Part shown: one piece after another, positions 1 to 7,161 of the stretch
How the letters are laid out: every line of letters starts with the position of its first letter
Numbering within the stretch: position 1 is the first letter of the stretch
Assembly (NCBI GenBank): GCA_002396485.1
Contig: DGXZ01000061.1
Span: 1 to 22,706 of the forward strand
Direction of reading: 5' to 3'
Length of the DNA: 22,706 nucleotides
From: Spartobacteria bacterium UBA5019
Lineage (GTDB): Bacteria > Verrucomicrobiota > Verrucomicrobiia > Chthoniobacterales > Terrimicrobiaceae
Program-made: the position numbers and the translations under genes
Notes under the pieces: model-generated
Databases searched by the model: none
What the model was told of the DNA's origin: nothing
The model's input: only the letters and a program-made list of their open reading frames with translations

Positions 1-30
1 GCTAATTTAATAAACTAGATACTAGGAAGA

Positions 31-297
31 TTGTGCGATGCCTTAGAGCTGTCGGAAATGGCAAACTCTCATCGAGCTGGGATACATCTATTGGCAAAGA
101 GTTTGGCAAGGCGGCCCTTGCCGTCGGCATTGAAGAGCGACAGCTTTCGAAGCGTAAAGGACCTCGTGCAGGCCATCGAAAGCTCCCTCAAAGTCTACAA
201 TGAAACGGCTGCTCCTTTCGAATGGACAAAAATCCGCGTCTCCAAAAAATCACCCACTATAAAAACGAGGGCTTTCCGAACAGGCTCTATTTATTAG
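31..297 (+). pseudogene. IS630-family transposase, C-terminal remnant
   Basis: The reading frame opens at a TTG just after an in-frame stop (16-18). Only its second half resembles a known family. Roughly residues 41-66 (motif SFRSVKDLVQAIE, then YNE and PFEWTK) match the end of the IS630/Tc1-type DDE transposase, where an FxSVxDL helix is followed by YNxxAxPFxWT. The upstream 40 residues show none of the DDE catalytic core, and no full-length ORF, second catalytic Asp/Glu or terminal repeat is visible, so this is decayed or cut off by the window edge. It converges on the GreA/GreB-like gene 29 bases away. The IS630 assignment is fairly good for the tail only. The TTG start is probably not a real translation start. 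Confidence 0.55.
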
Positions 298-326
298 ACT
301 GTGTGGTTGAGAAGAAGAGAAGCAGG

Positions 327-782
327 CTACAAGACCTGTTTGATTTTGGCATCCCCTGCCCGCTCGCCTTTATGGCGACCGATCAATTGGGCACCCAATG
401 GCGACTCGGGCGTCAAAACGACTATCGTCTTTTTGTTCCAGACAACCTCCGTTCCACCCCCGGCTGTCGCGATGAGAAAAAATTCCGTCTCCTTTGCAAA
501 TCCGAGTTCCACGAGTGCGCCAATATCGATCCCGTCACCGACCGCAAAATCACGGATTGGCATTTTCTCAATCGCCGCCGCTGCGGTTGCCGCCTCGAGT
601 GCCTGGCGCGCCAAGCCATCCGCGAGGTAATTCTCCTCAGTGGAGCGCGTGTCGTATTTCCCCTCGGATTGACTCTCGGCGTCATTCCCTTGCTCGCGAG
701 TGCGCCTGGCGGCAGCTTGCCGGCGTTCGAAATCCGCCCTCAAGTGCTCCAAAACAACTTCGATGATCTTCGACTTTTTCAT
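327..782 (-). CDS. GreA/GreB C-terminal-like transcription factor
   Basis: This 151-residue protein has a basic helical N-terminus (about residues 1-70, with the motif KYDTRSTEENYLADG at 42-56). Its C-terminal half resembles the FKBP-like domain of GreA/GreB elongation factors, including a hydrophobic strand (FFLIATAGGG, 101-110) and the signature TPESPLGAQLIGRHKG (124-139). Classical GreA is also about 158 residues, with an N-terminal coiled coil that enters the RNA polymerase secondary channel. Here the N-terminal part is not the canonical GreA coiled coil, so a polymerase- or ribosome-associated role is inferred rather than shown. The ATG at 780-782 has no obvious Shine-Dalgarno sequence. 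The gene is divergent from the TSUP permease, with a 94-base shared upstream region, and stands alone on its strand. Confidence 0.75.
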   Translation of the reverse strand: MKKSKIIEVVLEHLRADFERRQAAARRTREQGNDAESQSEGKYDTRSTEENYLADGLARQALEAATAAAAIEKMPIRDFAVGDGIDIGALVELGFAKETEFFLIATAGGGTEVVWNKKTIVVLTPESPLGAQLIGRHKGERAGDAKIKQVL

Positions 783-876
783 GGGAAATGCGTGAACGAT
801 ACTTGATGGACTGACTCACTTGAACAAGCAGGACATTCGGATGGCATGACCTGAAATCACCGAGTAGAAATTTCAA

Positions 877-1653
877 ATGTCTTGGTTCGAAATTGCATCC
901 CTCCTCATCGCCGCTTGCGCTGCGGGAGCTATCAATGCCGTGGCTGGCGGAGGAACTCTCATCACATTTCCCACGCTGATCCTCTTTGGGGTTCCTCCAC
1001 TAATTGCAAATGCCACAAGTACCCTTGCGCTTGTGGTCGGAATGGTTGGCAGCCTCTACGGATACCGAAGCCACCTGGCCGATGTGAAACCTTGGTTTAC
1101 AACCTTCATCCCCGTCAGCATCGCCGGGGGATGGATCGGCAGTATCTTACTGACGCGCAGCAGCGAGCGGATGTTCACTGAACTTGTCCCCTACCTCGTT
1201 CTCTTTGCAACTGTCCTTTTCATGCTGCAAGGAGTCGTAAGCGGGCGCTTGGCAAGAAGAGTCCAAGCTTCCGATGCCTCAGTGACAGGCCGCCCACACT
1301 TGCTCGCGGCACTATTGTTCCAGTTTCTTGTTTCCATTTACGGGGGGTATTTCGGTGCCGGCATTGGCATTCTCATGCTGGCGACCCTTGGTTTCATGGG
1401 CTTCAAAAATATTCATCAAATGAACACGCTCAAAAGCGTGCTGGGCTCACTCATCAATCTGGTGGCCGCCGCCTGGTTCACGGCAAGCGGCTTGATTGAT
1501 TGGCCACGCATGGCTCTCATGACGGCCGGAGCATTCGTGGGATACTACATCGCTTCAACCTACGCCCAGCGACTCCCACAAAAATCCGTCCGGCACCTCA
1601 TTTCATTCATTGGCCTCATCATCACCGCCGTGATGTTTTGGAAACTGCGGTAA
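877..1653 (+). CDS. TauE/SafE (TSUP) family sulfite/anion exporter-like permease
   Basis: This is a 258-residue, very hydrophobic inner-membrane protein with about seven to eight membrane segments. The N-terminal repeat contains the family signature AINAVAGGGTLITFPTLI (about residues 18-35), followed by LIANATSTLAL. The second half carries a matching glycine-rich stretch, YGGYFGAGIGILMLATLGF (about 155-173). This two-repeat layout is typical of TauE/SafE permeases, which export sulfite, sulfoacetate or related organosulfur anions. Substrate cannot be read from the sequence, and no sulfur metabolism gene is nearby. The ATG at 877 is preceded by an A-rich stretch without a clear Shine-Dalgarno. 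It ends only 6 bases from the convergent heptose adenylyltransferase stop. Confidence 0.88.
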   Translation: MSWFEIASLLIAACAAGAINAVAGGGTLITFPTLILFGVPPLIANATSTLALVVGMVGSLYGYRSHLADVKPWFTTFIPVSIAGGWIGSILLTRSSERMFTELVPYLVLFATVLFMLQGVVSGRLARRVQASDASVTGRPHLLAALLFQFLVSIYGGYFGAGIGILMLATLGFMGFKNIHQMNTLKSVLGSLINLVAAAWFTASGLIDWPRMALMTAGAFVGYYIASTYAQRLPQKSVRHLISFIGLIITAVMFWKLR

Positions 1654-1659
1654 CTGGGA

Positions 1660-2136
1660 TCAGGCGCGGAGGCGCTCGATGGTGGCGGTGGTGGATTTGC
1701 CTTCGACCATGTCGGCCAAAACAACTTTGCCGCCGTGGGCTTCGACGATGTCGCGGCCGCTGACATAGTGGGCCCAGTCTTTGCCTTTCACGAGAACATC
1801 GGGGAGGATTTGGGAAATGAGATCGCGGGGTTCGTCTTCGTCGAAGATAACGACGAAATCCACGGCGCGGAGCGAACCGAGGACGAAGGCGCGATCCTGC
1901 TCGGCGTTGACTGGGCGTGTCGGGCCTTTAGCTCGGCGAACGGAGGCGTCGCTGTTCAGTCCCACGACGAGGGCGTCGCCTTGTGCCCGCGCGAAGGCGA
2001 GATATTGCGTGTGACCCCGGTGGAGGATGTCGAAGCATCCATTGGTGAAGACGAGCTTTTTTTCCTGGCTGTGAAGATAGTCACGTTCCTGACGCGCCTG
2101 CTGGGGAGTAAGGATGCGGGGAAGCTCAGGCTGCAT
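1660..2136 (-). CDS. rfaE2: D-glycero-beta-D-manno-heptose 1-phosphate adenylyltransferase (HldE C-terminal domain type)
   Basis: This 158-residue enzyme adenylylates heptose 1-phosphate to ADP-heptose, the LPS inner-core precursor, in the cytoplasm. The nucleotidyltransferase core is clear: VFTNGCFDILHRGH (about residues 29-42, containing the HxGH catalytic motif), then LVVGLNSDASVRRAKGPTRP, and a C-terminal GKSTTATIERLR resembling the ISSTxxIxR signature. In E. coli this activity is the C-terminal half of HldE, fused to a kinase; here it is a separate protein and no kinase half is in the window. I chose the ATG at 2136 because the homology starts soon after it. The longer reading frame upstream (to 2403) lies antiparallel-free inside the preceding cyclase gene in another frame and looks spurious. 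The start overlaps the upstream cyclase-homology gene by 11 bases, suggesting translational coupling. Confidence 0.92.
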   Translation of the reverse strand: MQPELPRILTPQQARQERDYLHSQEKKLVFTNGCFDILHRGHTQYLAFARAQGDALVVGLNSDASVRRAKGPTRPVNAEQDRAFVLGSLRAVDFVVIFDEDEPRDLISQILPDVLVKGKDWAHYVSGRDIVEAHGGKVVLADMVEGKSTTATIERLRA

Positions 2137-3391
2137 GGAAGAGGGCGGGCACGGAGTCCTTGTGGGTGTCGGTATTTTGACGGCGGGCCTGCTCGATGCG
2201 GCGAAGGTAGAAATCCAACGCCGCGTCGGGAATGCCGGTGATGCGTGCCTTGGTGAATTCGTCGACGGCCTTGTCCCATTGTTTTTCGCGGTAGTGGAGG
2301 ACCCCGGTCCAGAAATGGTCGCGGCTGCGCTCGCGCTCGGGCGAGAGGGCATGCTTGGGAGAGAGAATTTCGTAAATTTCCACACGGCGACGCTTTTCGG
2401 CAACCTTCAAGATTTCAATCGGACGCACCTCGACGGATTCCGAGGCGGGCGTGTAGGCATCGGGTCCGATGAGGATACGGGCCCCATACATGGAACTGGC
2501 TGCGCAAAGGCGGCGCGCAAAATCCACGGCGGGGCCGGCCACGCTGTAGCTTCCCAGACGGCCGCCGCCAAAGACGCCCGCGATGATATCGCCCGTATCG
2601 AGGCCCATGCGCACATCGAGACGGCGCTGCCATCTCGCGTCGCATTCCTTGTTCAGCTCATCGAGACGTGCTGCAAGATCCACCGCAGCGCGGCAGGCGC
2701 GAACGGCGTGACGAGGGTCGCCAATCGGAGCGCCAAAGACGACGCGTATGCACTCGCCGTTGCACTCGTCGAGGTAGGCACCGGATTCGACGAGGTAGTC
2801 GGATGCGGTTTTCAAATAAAGATTGGTGATGGCAGTGTAGCTCTCGGGAGGAAGGAGCTCCATGAGTTCGGCGTGGTTTTGAACGGCAATGACGAGCACC
2901 GAGGCATTGACGACGCGACCTGGGAAATCCGGTGTGGCATCCGAGGCAAGGATCGATTGAAAGGCCGTCTTGGGGAGGCGGAGACCAAAAAGGCGCCCGA
3001 GAAGTTGATTGCGCTGCCCGTGGCGTGTTTGTTCCCAAGCGAATGCCAGGCCAGTGCTACAAAGGACGGCGAAAACAGGGAGCATGGGCGAGAAGAATTT
3101 TCCATGAAGAGCCAGCACGGGTGCCCACGTGCAAAGAAGCACGAGGGATGCCGCTGAGAGGAGGCTTTTCAGTCCCCGGTTCGTCAGATCCGCCCAGACC
3201 CAGGAGATTCCAAAAGCAAAAATCAAGCATGTGATCCAAGGAGTGCCAGCGATGGGGCGTCCGTCTTGGGGAATGTCGAGGGATTTCAGCAATACGCCAT
3301 CGATGAACGAGGGGATGCCGGTGGCAAATAAGAGCAGCGACAAAACAACGGTGATCGCGCCGATGACAACGCTGACTTTAAGGTTTCTCAT
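2126..3391 (-). CDS. Membrane-anchored class III adenylate/guanylate cyclase-homology protein, probably catalytically degenerate
   Basis: This 421-residue protein has four predicted N-terminal membrane segments (about residues 7-28, 51-69, 75-95 and 99-119) and a cytoplasmic class III cyclase homology domain (about 160-343). A C-terminal helical TPR-like repeat follows (about 360-405). The fold signatures are recognisable: NGECIRVVFGAP (211-222), RMGLDTGDIIAGVFG (261-275) and SVAGPAVDFARRL (283-295). The residues used for catalysis are altered. The position of the first metal Asp in the usual FxDIRGFT-like strand reads VIAVQNHAEL (167-176). The second metal Asp in the GD hairpin is Glu213, and the transition-state Asn of VNxAxRL is Asp290, though Arg294 remains. 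A pseudo-cyclase or nucleotide-sensing role is inferred. It overlaps the upstream ClpX-like gene by 14 bases and downstream rfaE2 by 11. Confidence 0.82.
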   Translation of the reverse strand: MRNLKVSVVIGAITVVLSLLLFATGIPSFIDGVLLKSLDIPQDGRPIAGTPWITCLIFAFGISWVWADLTNRGLKSLLSAASLVLLCTWAPVLALHGKFFSPMLPVFAVLCSTGLAFAWEQTRHGQRNQLLGRLFGLRLPKTAFQSILASDATPDFPGRVVNASVLVIAVQNHAELMELLPPESYTAITNLYLKTASDYLVESGAYLDECNGECIRVVFGAPIGDPRHAVRACRAAVDLAARLDELNKECDARWQRRLDVRMGLDTGDIIAGVFGGGRLGSYSVAGPAVDFARRLCAASSMYGARILIGPDAYTPASESVEVRPIEILKVAEKRRRVEIYEILSPKHALSPERERSRDHFWTGVLHYREKQWDKAVDEFTKARITGIPDAALDFYLRRIEQARRQNTDTHKDSVPALFHAA

Positions 3392-4988
3392 TTTCTTCTT
3401 TGGTACGATATGAGGCGACGACCCACTGGCTCAGCACGCGGTCTGGAGCCTCCACCGCATCGACGGGAATGACAAACTCCGACTGGCCGCTGTTCCGAGA
3501 GATCAGCCCAAGTCCAAATTGATAATCCTTAAACAGGCTTTCGCACAAGTCGCGAGCAGGAATGTTTTTTTCGAAGGCCATGCGCAAGATCGCATCAATG
3601 GCCGCCGGGTCGAAGCGAAGGACGAAGCCATGCTGCCCGCCGAAGCGCTCGGCGAACTGCTCGATGACGAGGCGCTGCGTGTGGCGTGCCTCCTCCTCAC
3701 CGAGTTGAAGAAGCGCTTGAATGCTGGCAGAGGGATTTTTAAAGACGGCAGGAGTGATCTCAAGCGAACGCACACGGGCACCGGGGAGTTCGTATTTGAA
3801 ATCGCGCATGAGGCGCTCGCACACGGTCATGAGGCCACGTGCGCCGGTGCTTTCCTGAGCGGCCAAGGAAGCAATATGCCGAAGCGCATCCGTGGAATAA
3901 ACGGCCTCGATTCCATACGCTGCGAAGGCTCGCTCATACTGGCGGATGAGGCTGCCTTCCGATTTTTGCAGAATGTCGAAAAGATCCTGTGCGCCGAGGC
4001 TGTCGCACACGACCCGAACGGGCAGGCGTCCGATGAACTCGGGTTCGAGTCCGTAGTCGACGAAATCCCTCGTTCCCGCAAGACGGAGCAATTCATCGGA
4101 TTCGCTCGCCGATGGAGTGGGGGCGGCGCCGAAGCCCATGGCGGATTTTTTTAATCTCCGGGTGACGATGTGACCCAATTTGTCGAAAGCACCGGAGACG
4201 ATGAAAAGAATATGCCGGGTATTGAGGGTTTCCTTGGTGACCTTGCCACGCTTTTGGAACTCCATTGCGGCCTGAATCTGGGATTGGAGATCATTCCCGC
4301 CGCGCAGAGGGACATCGGTCTCCTCCATGAGCTTGAGCAAAGTGGTCTGCACGCCGCGTCCACTGACATCGCGGCCGCTGACATCCGAGGGCGTGGCAAT
4401 TTTATCGATTTCGTCGATGTAGATGATGCCATACTGCGCGAGCGAGATGTTGCCATCGGCCTTCTGAACGAGTTCGCGAACAAGATCATCCACATCACCG
4501 CCGACATATCCGGTTTCGCTGAATTTTGTGGCGTCCGCTTTGACAAAAGGAACGCCGACGAGCTCGGCGACATGCTTAACAAGGTAGGTTTTTCCAACAC
4601 CTGTCGGGCCGGCGAGGAGGACATTTTGTTTGGAATACTCGAGCGGCGGTGCAGCGGCTTCACGGGAGGCCATGACGCGGGCATTGTTGTAATGGTCGCA
4701 GACCGCGATACCGAGGACCTTCTTAGCCTCGTCCTGCCGAATGACAAAGCGGTCGAGGTGCTTTTTGATGTCTTTCGGCGTGAGGTGAAAATCCCGAATC
4801 GGTTGAGGAACCGTGTCTGGATTATGAACTGGTGCCACTGGCTCGCTTGGGGACGGAGCCGGGGTTGAAAATGAAGCGCGCAAAAGCTCCTGCAGTCGGC
4901 GCTGCATTTGCTCCGCAGTGGGAAGAATCGGGTCACTCATAAGGGAATCGGAGGTTTCGGATGCATTTCTTTGAGAAGATGCATCCAT
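3378..4988 (-). CDS. ClpX-like AAA+ unfoldase lacking the zinc-binding domain, with C-terminal extension
   Basis: The 536-residue protein has a ClpX-type AAA+ core. It shows Walker A GPTGVGKT (127-134), pore loop GYVG (160-163), Walker B IIYIDEID (188-195) and RDVSGRGVQ (206-214). An MGF tripeptide (284-286) sits where ClpX carries its ClpP-binding IGF loop. The arginine finger region is EPEFIGRLP (315-323) and the sensor-2 region is TGARGL (381-386). The N-terminal Cys4 zinc-binding domain of ClpX (substrate and adaptor docking) is missing, replaced by a Pro/Ser-rich linker. About 115 extra residues follow the small domain; residues 455-495 resemble a second copy of its helices. An unfoldase or remodeller able to engage ClpP is inferred. 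An alternative start is the ATG at 4940 (residue 17). It heads the overlapping trio with the cyclase-homology protein and rfaE2. Confidence 0.88.
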   Translation of the reverse strand: MDASSQRNASETSDSLMSDPILPTAEQMQRRLQELLRASFSTPAPSPSEPVAPVHNPDTVPQPIRDFHLTPKDIKKHLDRFVIRQDEAKKVLGIAVCDHYNNARVMASREAAAPPLEYSKQNVLLAGPTGVGKTYLVKHVAELVGVPFVKADATKFSETGYVGGDVDDLVRELVQKADGNISLAQYGIIYIDEIDKIATPSDVSGRDVSGRGVQTTLLKLMEETDVPLRGGNDLQSQIQAAMEFQKRGKVTKETLNTRHILFIVSGAFDKLGHIVTRRLKKSAMGFGAAPTPSASESDELLRLAGTRDFVDYGLEPEFIGRLPVRVVCDSLGAQDLFDILQKSEGSLIRQYERAFAAYGIEAVYSTDALRHIASLAAQESTGARGLMTVCERLMRDFKYELPGARVRSLEITPAVFKNPSASIQALLQLGEEEARHTQRLVIEQFAERFGGQHGFVLRFDPAAIDAILRMAFEKNIPARDLCESLFKDYQFGLGLISRNSGQSEFVIPVDAVEAPDRVLSQWVVASYRTKEENEKP

Positions 4989-5085
4989 TTATGAAAAGCG
5001 CGAGGGGGGAGTTTACCCTTTTGGAGAGATCGGCATTTTTAAGAGCCAACCGGTTGTGTCGATTGGAAAAGGGGCAAGCGGAGCC

Positions 5086-5997
5086 TCAGCGGGCACAATG
5101 GTCCTCTGCAGATGATCCAAACTTTTTGAGCAACTCCGAAAGGCGAAGAACTTCATTTGTATCGATCTCGATGAGAGCGGATACCTCCTCGACTCCGAGT
5201 CCTTTGCGTAACATTTTTAGAGCCACCTTTTGTTGTCCAAGCATCTCGCCCTCGACGCGGCCCACGGCTCGGCCCTTGGTCTCACCTTCAGCAATGGCAT
5301 CGGCGAGGAGCGTGCGTTCGACGCTTACGCCGTCCCAGTATTTGTCATAAGCCGCCAGTTCGCCCTCGCTGAATGCCGATTCCTTCACATATTCGACGGC
5401 CTCGCGCACTTCGCGCTGCTCCAAGAGGTCCTTGGAAACCTCAGCCGATTTTTCACCGACTTCCGTGAGATACCTCAACCAGAGCACTTGCAGGCGCTTT
5501 TCGGGCATCGTCTGAGGACGAAATTTCGGAAGCTCGACAAAAACAAATTCCAGGCCCTCTATCCTTCGTCCCGTGTCCAAGGCGTGCACGATCTGGTAGT
5601 GGTGATACCATTCCGGGCTGTCCTTGATGAATGTGTCGTCGACGAGATTGAGCGAGTAAACAGGCTGCAGGAGGTTATAGTCCTGACCGGTTTTCAACTG
5701 CTTCACATAGGCTTTCGAAGCGTTGAAGAGAACCCGGTTCATGAAGCTATCGGTCCAAAGCATTTGCATCTCGACGATGAACTGCCGCTTTTTTTGGTCT
5801 ATGCAGCGAACATCCACGATGCTGTTGCGCACCTCAGGGATTTCAGGAACCAACTCGCTGGGGAGATACTCCAGATTCACGATCTGGGCATCAGGCTCCA
5901 GCGGCAGCAGGGCGTTGAGAAAGCTCTTTAGCAGATGCGGATGCTGGCCAAACACCTTCTTGAAGGTGAGGTCGTTCTTTGGATCCAAGTAGCGCAT
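5086..5997 (-). CDS. Rpn family recombination-promoting nuclease / PD-(D/E)XK transposase-like protein
   Basis: The 303-residue protein begins MRYLDPKNDLTFKKVFG, the hallmark opening of the Rpn/PDDEXK-2 family. It carries the nuclease core as VDVRC (Asp62) and FIVEMQ (Glu76-x-Gln78), the E-x-Q variant usual for this family. The middle contains the family pattern around YNLLQPVYSLNLVDDTF. The C-terminus is helical and charged, with Gly/Glu-rich repeats (EGETKGRAVGRVEGE) typical of these proteins. Characterised Rpn proteins are endonucleases that raise RecA-independent recombination, and the family often spreads through genomes. I chose the ATG at 5997 because the family motif starts there; the frame runs 50 codons further upstream into malate dehydrogenase with no similarity. 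It lies 52 bases after mdh and 97 bases before the ClpX-like gene. Confidence 0.9.
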   Translation of the reverse strand: MRYLDPKNDLTFKKVFGQHPHLLKSFLNALLPLEPDAQIVNLEYLPSELVPEIPEVRNSIVDVRCIDQKKRQFIVEMQMLWTDSFMNRVLFNASKAYVKQLKTGQDYNLLQPVYSLNLVDDTFIKDSPEWYHHYQIVHALDTGRRIEGLEFVFVELPKFRPQTMPEKRLQVLWLRYLTEVGEKSAEVSKDLLEQREVREAVEYVKESAFSEGELAAYDKYWDGVSVERTLLADAIAEGETKGRAVGRVEGEMLGQQKVALKMLRKGLGVEEVSALIEIDTNEVLRLSELLKKFGSSAEDHCAR

Positions 5998-6049
5998 TTC
6001 GGGCACGATACACACTGCCTTGAATGGCGCAAGCTGCCGGTAGTCCCTT

Positions 6050-7033
6050 CTATCCGAGCATCTCGGCAACCATGGCGCGCTCTTCAGCGAGCTCTTTGTT
6101 TGTCGCAGCGATCTTGTACTTTGCGAAGTCATCCAACGGAATGCCACTCACGACCTCATAGGCGCCGGGTGTCGTCGTTTTCACAGGCATTCCAGCCCAA
6201 ACATTGGCATCGAAGCCGTAGTGGCCCTCGGATTTGATGGCGATGGAATGGATTTGCCCCGGAGTCACGAGCGAGCGGACATGGTCCACGAGGGCATTTG
6301 CTGCCGAGGCGGCTGATGAAGCTCCACGGGCAGCGATGATCGCGGCTCCGCGCTTGCCGACTTTTTCGCAAAATTCTCCTTCGAGCCAGGCGCGGTCAGT
6401 GATGACTGACTCGGCGGGTTTACCGGCGATCATGGCGTGGCCAAAAGCGGGAAACATCGTCGGGCTGTGGTTTCCGAAAATGAAAATCTCGCTCACATCG
6501 GTGGTGGCGACGCCAGCTTTTTTGGCAAGCATGGTCTGGGCGCGATTCTGATCCAGGCGCACCATCGCGGTGAAGCGATCCGGCGTCAGGCGGCGTGCCT
6601 GGCTGGCGGCGATCATGGCATTTGTGTTGGCAGGGTTTCCGACCACCGCGACACGGGCGTTCTCCGCTGAGACCTCATCGATGACCTGACCTTGGATGGT
6701 GAAGATTTTGCCATTGTCCTTCAGCAGATCGGCACGCTCCATACCGGGACCGCGAGGCTTCGCGCCAACAAGAAGGCACCAGTTGGCATCCTTGAATGCC
6801 ACCTTGGCGTCGTCGGTGAGAACCATTCCGCTCAAAAGAGGAAACGCGCAATCGTCCAACTCCATGGCCACGCCTTCGAGGGCTGTCATGGCTTTTTCCA
6901 CAGGAACCTCCAGAAGTTGGAGAATCACCGGTTGATCGGGACCAAACATGGCACCGGACGCAATGCGGGGAAGAAGGGAATAGGAAATCTGACCGGCAGC
7001 ACCGGTCACAGCAACGCGAATGGGAGTTTTCAT
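6050..7033 (-). CDS. mdh: Malate dehydrogenase (NAD-dependent, MDH/LDH superfamily)
   Basis: This 327-residue enzyme interconverts malate and oxaloacetate in the TCA cycle. It has the Rossmann motif VAVTGAAGQISYSLL (about residues 7-21), the NPANTNA turn, the substrate region LDQNRA and the catalytic histidine loop FGNHSPTMFP. Length and motifs fit the cytosolic/Thermus-type bacterial MDH group (about 325-330 residues), not the E. coli type. I chose the ATG at 7031-7033, which puts the Rossmann strand at residue 6; upstream codons in the same frame do not resemble MDH. No strong Shine-Dalgarno precedes it. The 128-base region upstream is shared with the divergent ThrRS-like gene and should hold both promoters, though I cannot pick convincing -35/-10 pairs. 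The gene may be cotranscribed with the downstream Rpn nuclease. Confidence 0.95.
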   Translation of the reverse strand: MKTPIRVAVTGAAGQISYSLLPRIASGAMFGPDQPVILQLLEVPVEKAMTALEGVAMELDDCAFPLLSGMVLTDDAKVAFKDANWCLLVGAKPRGPGMERADLLKDNGKIFTIQGQVIDEVSAENARVAVVGNPANTNAMIAASQARRLTPDRFTAMVRLDQNRAQTMLAKKAGVATTDVSEIFIFGNHSPTMFPAFGHAMIAGKPAESVITDRAWLEGEFCEKVGKRGAAIIAARGASSAASAANALVDHVRSLVTPGQIHSIAIKSEGHYGFDANVWAGMPVKTTTPGAYEVVSGIPLDDFAKYKIAATNKELAEERAMVAEMLG

Positions 7034-7161
7034 CAGGGGGGAAGATTTAGATTTTTGACGGGATGCGTCCAAGCAAAAACACGGCGCCGCATGCGAGGAT
7101 TCGGAGAAGCCGGAATGAATTTTGGAGTGCCATGCTTGGCGTCGATTGATATTCTCGCGGG

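Noticed and set aside
222..806. 194-residue plus-strand frame opposite the GreA/GreB-like gene
   Set aside because: It lies antisense to a gene with clear family motifs, and its own sequence is Arg/Cys/Leu-rich with no recognisable motif.
2137..2403. 89-residue N-terminal extension of rfaE2
   Set aside because: It overlaps the cyclase-homology gene in another frame, is Ser/Pro/Arg-rich and precedes the normal start of the family.
2114..3157. 347-residue plus-strand frame
   Set aside because: Fully antisense to the cyclase-homology gene, which has recognisable domains; the translation shows no family signature.
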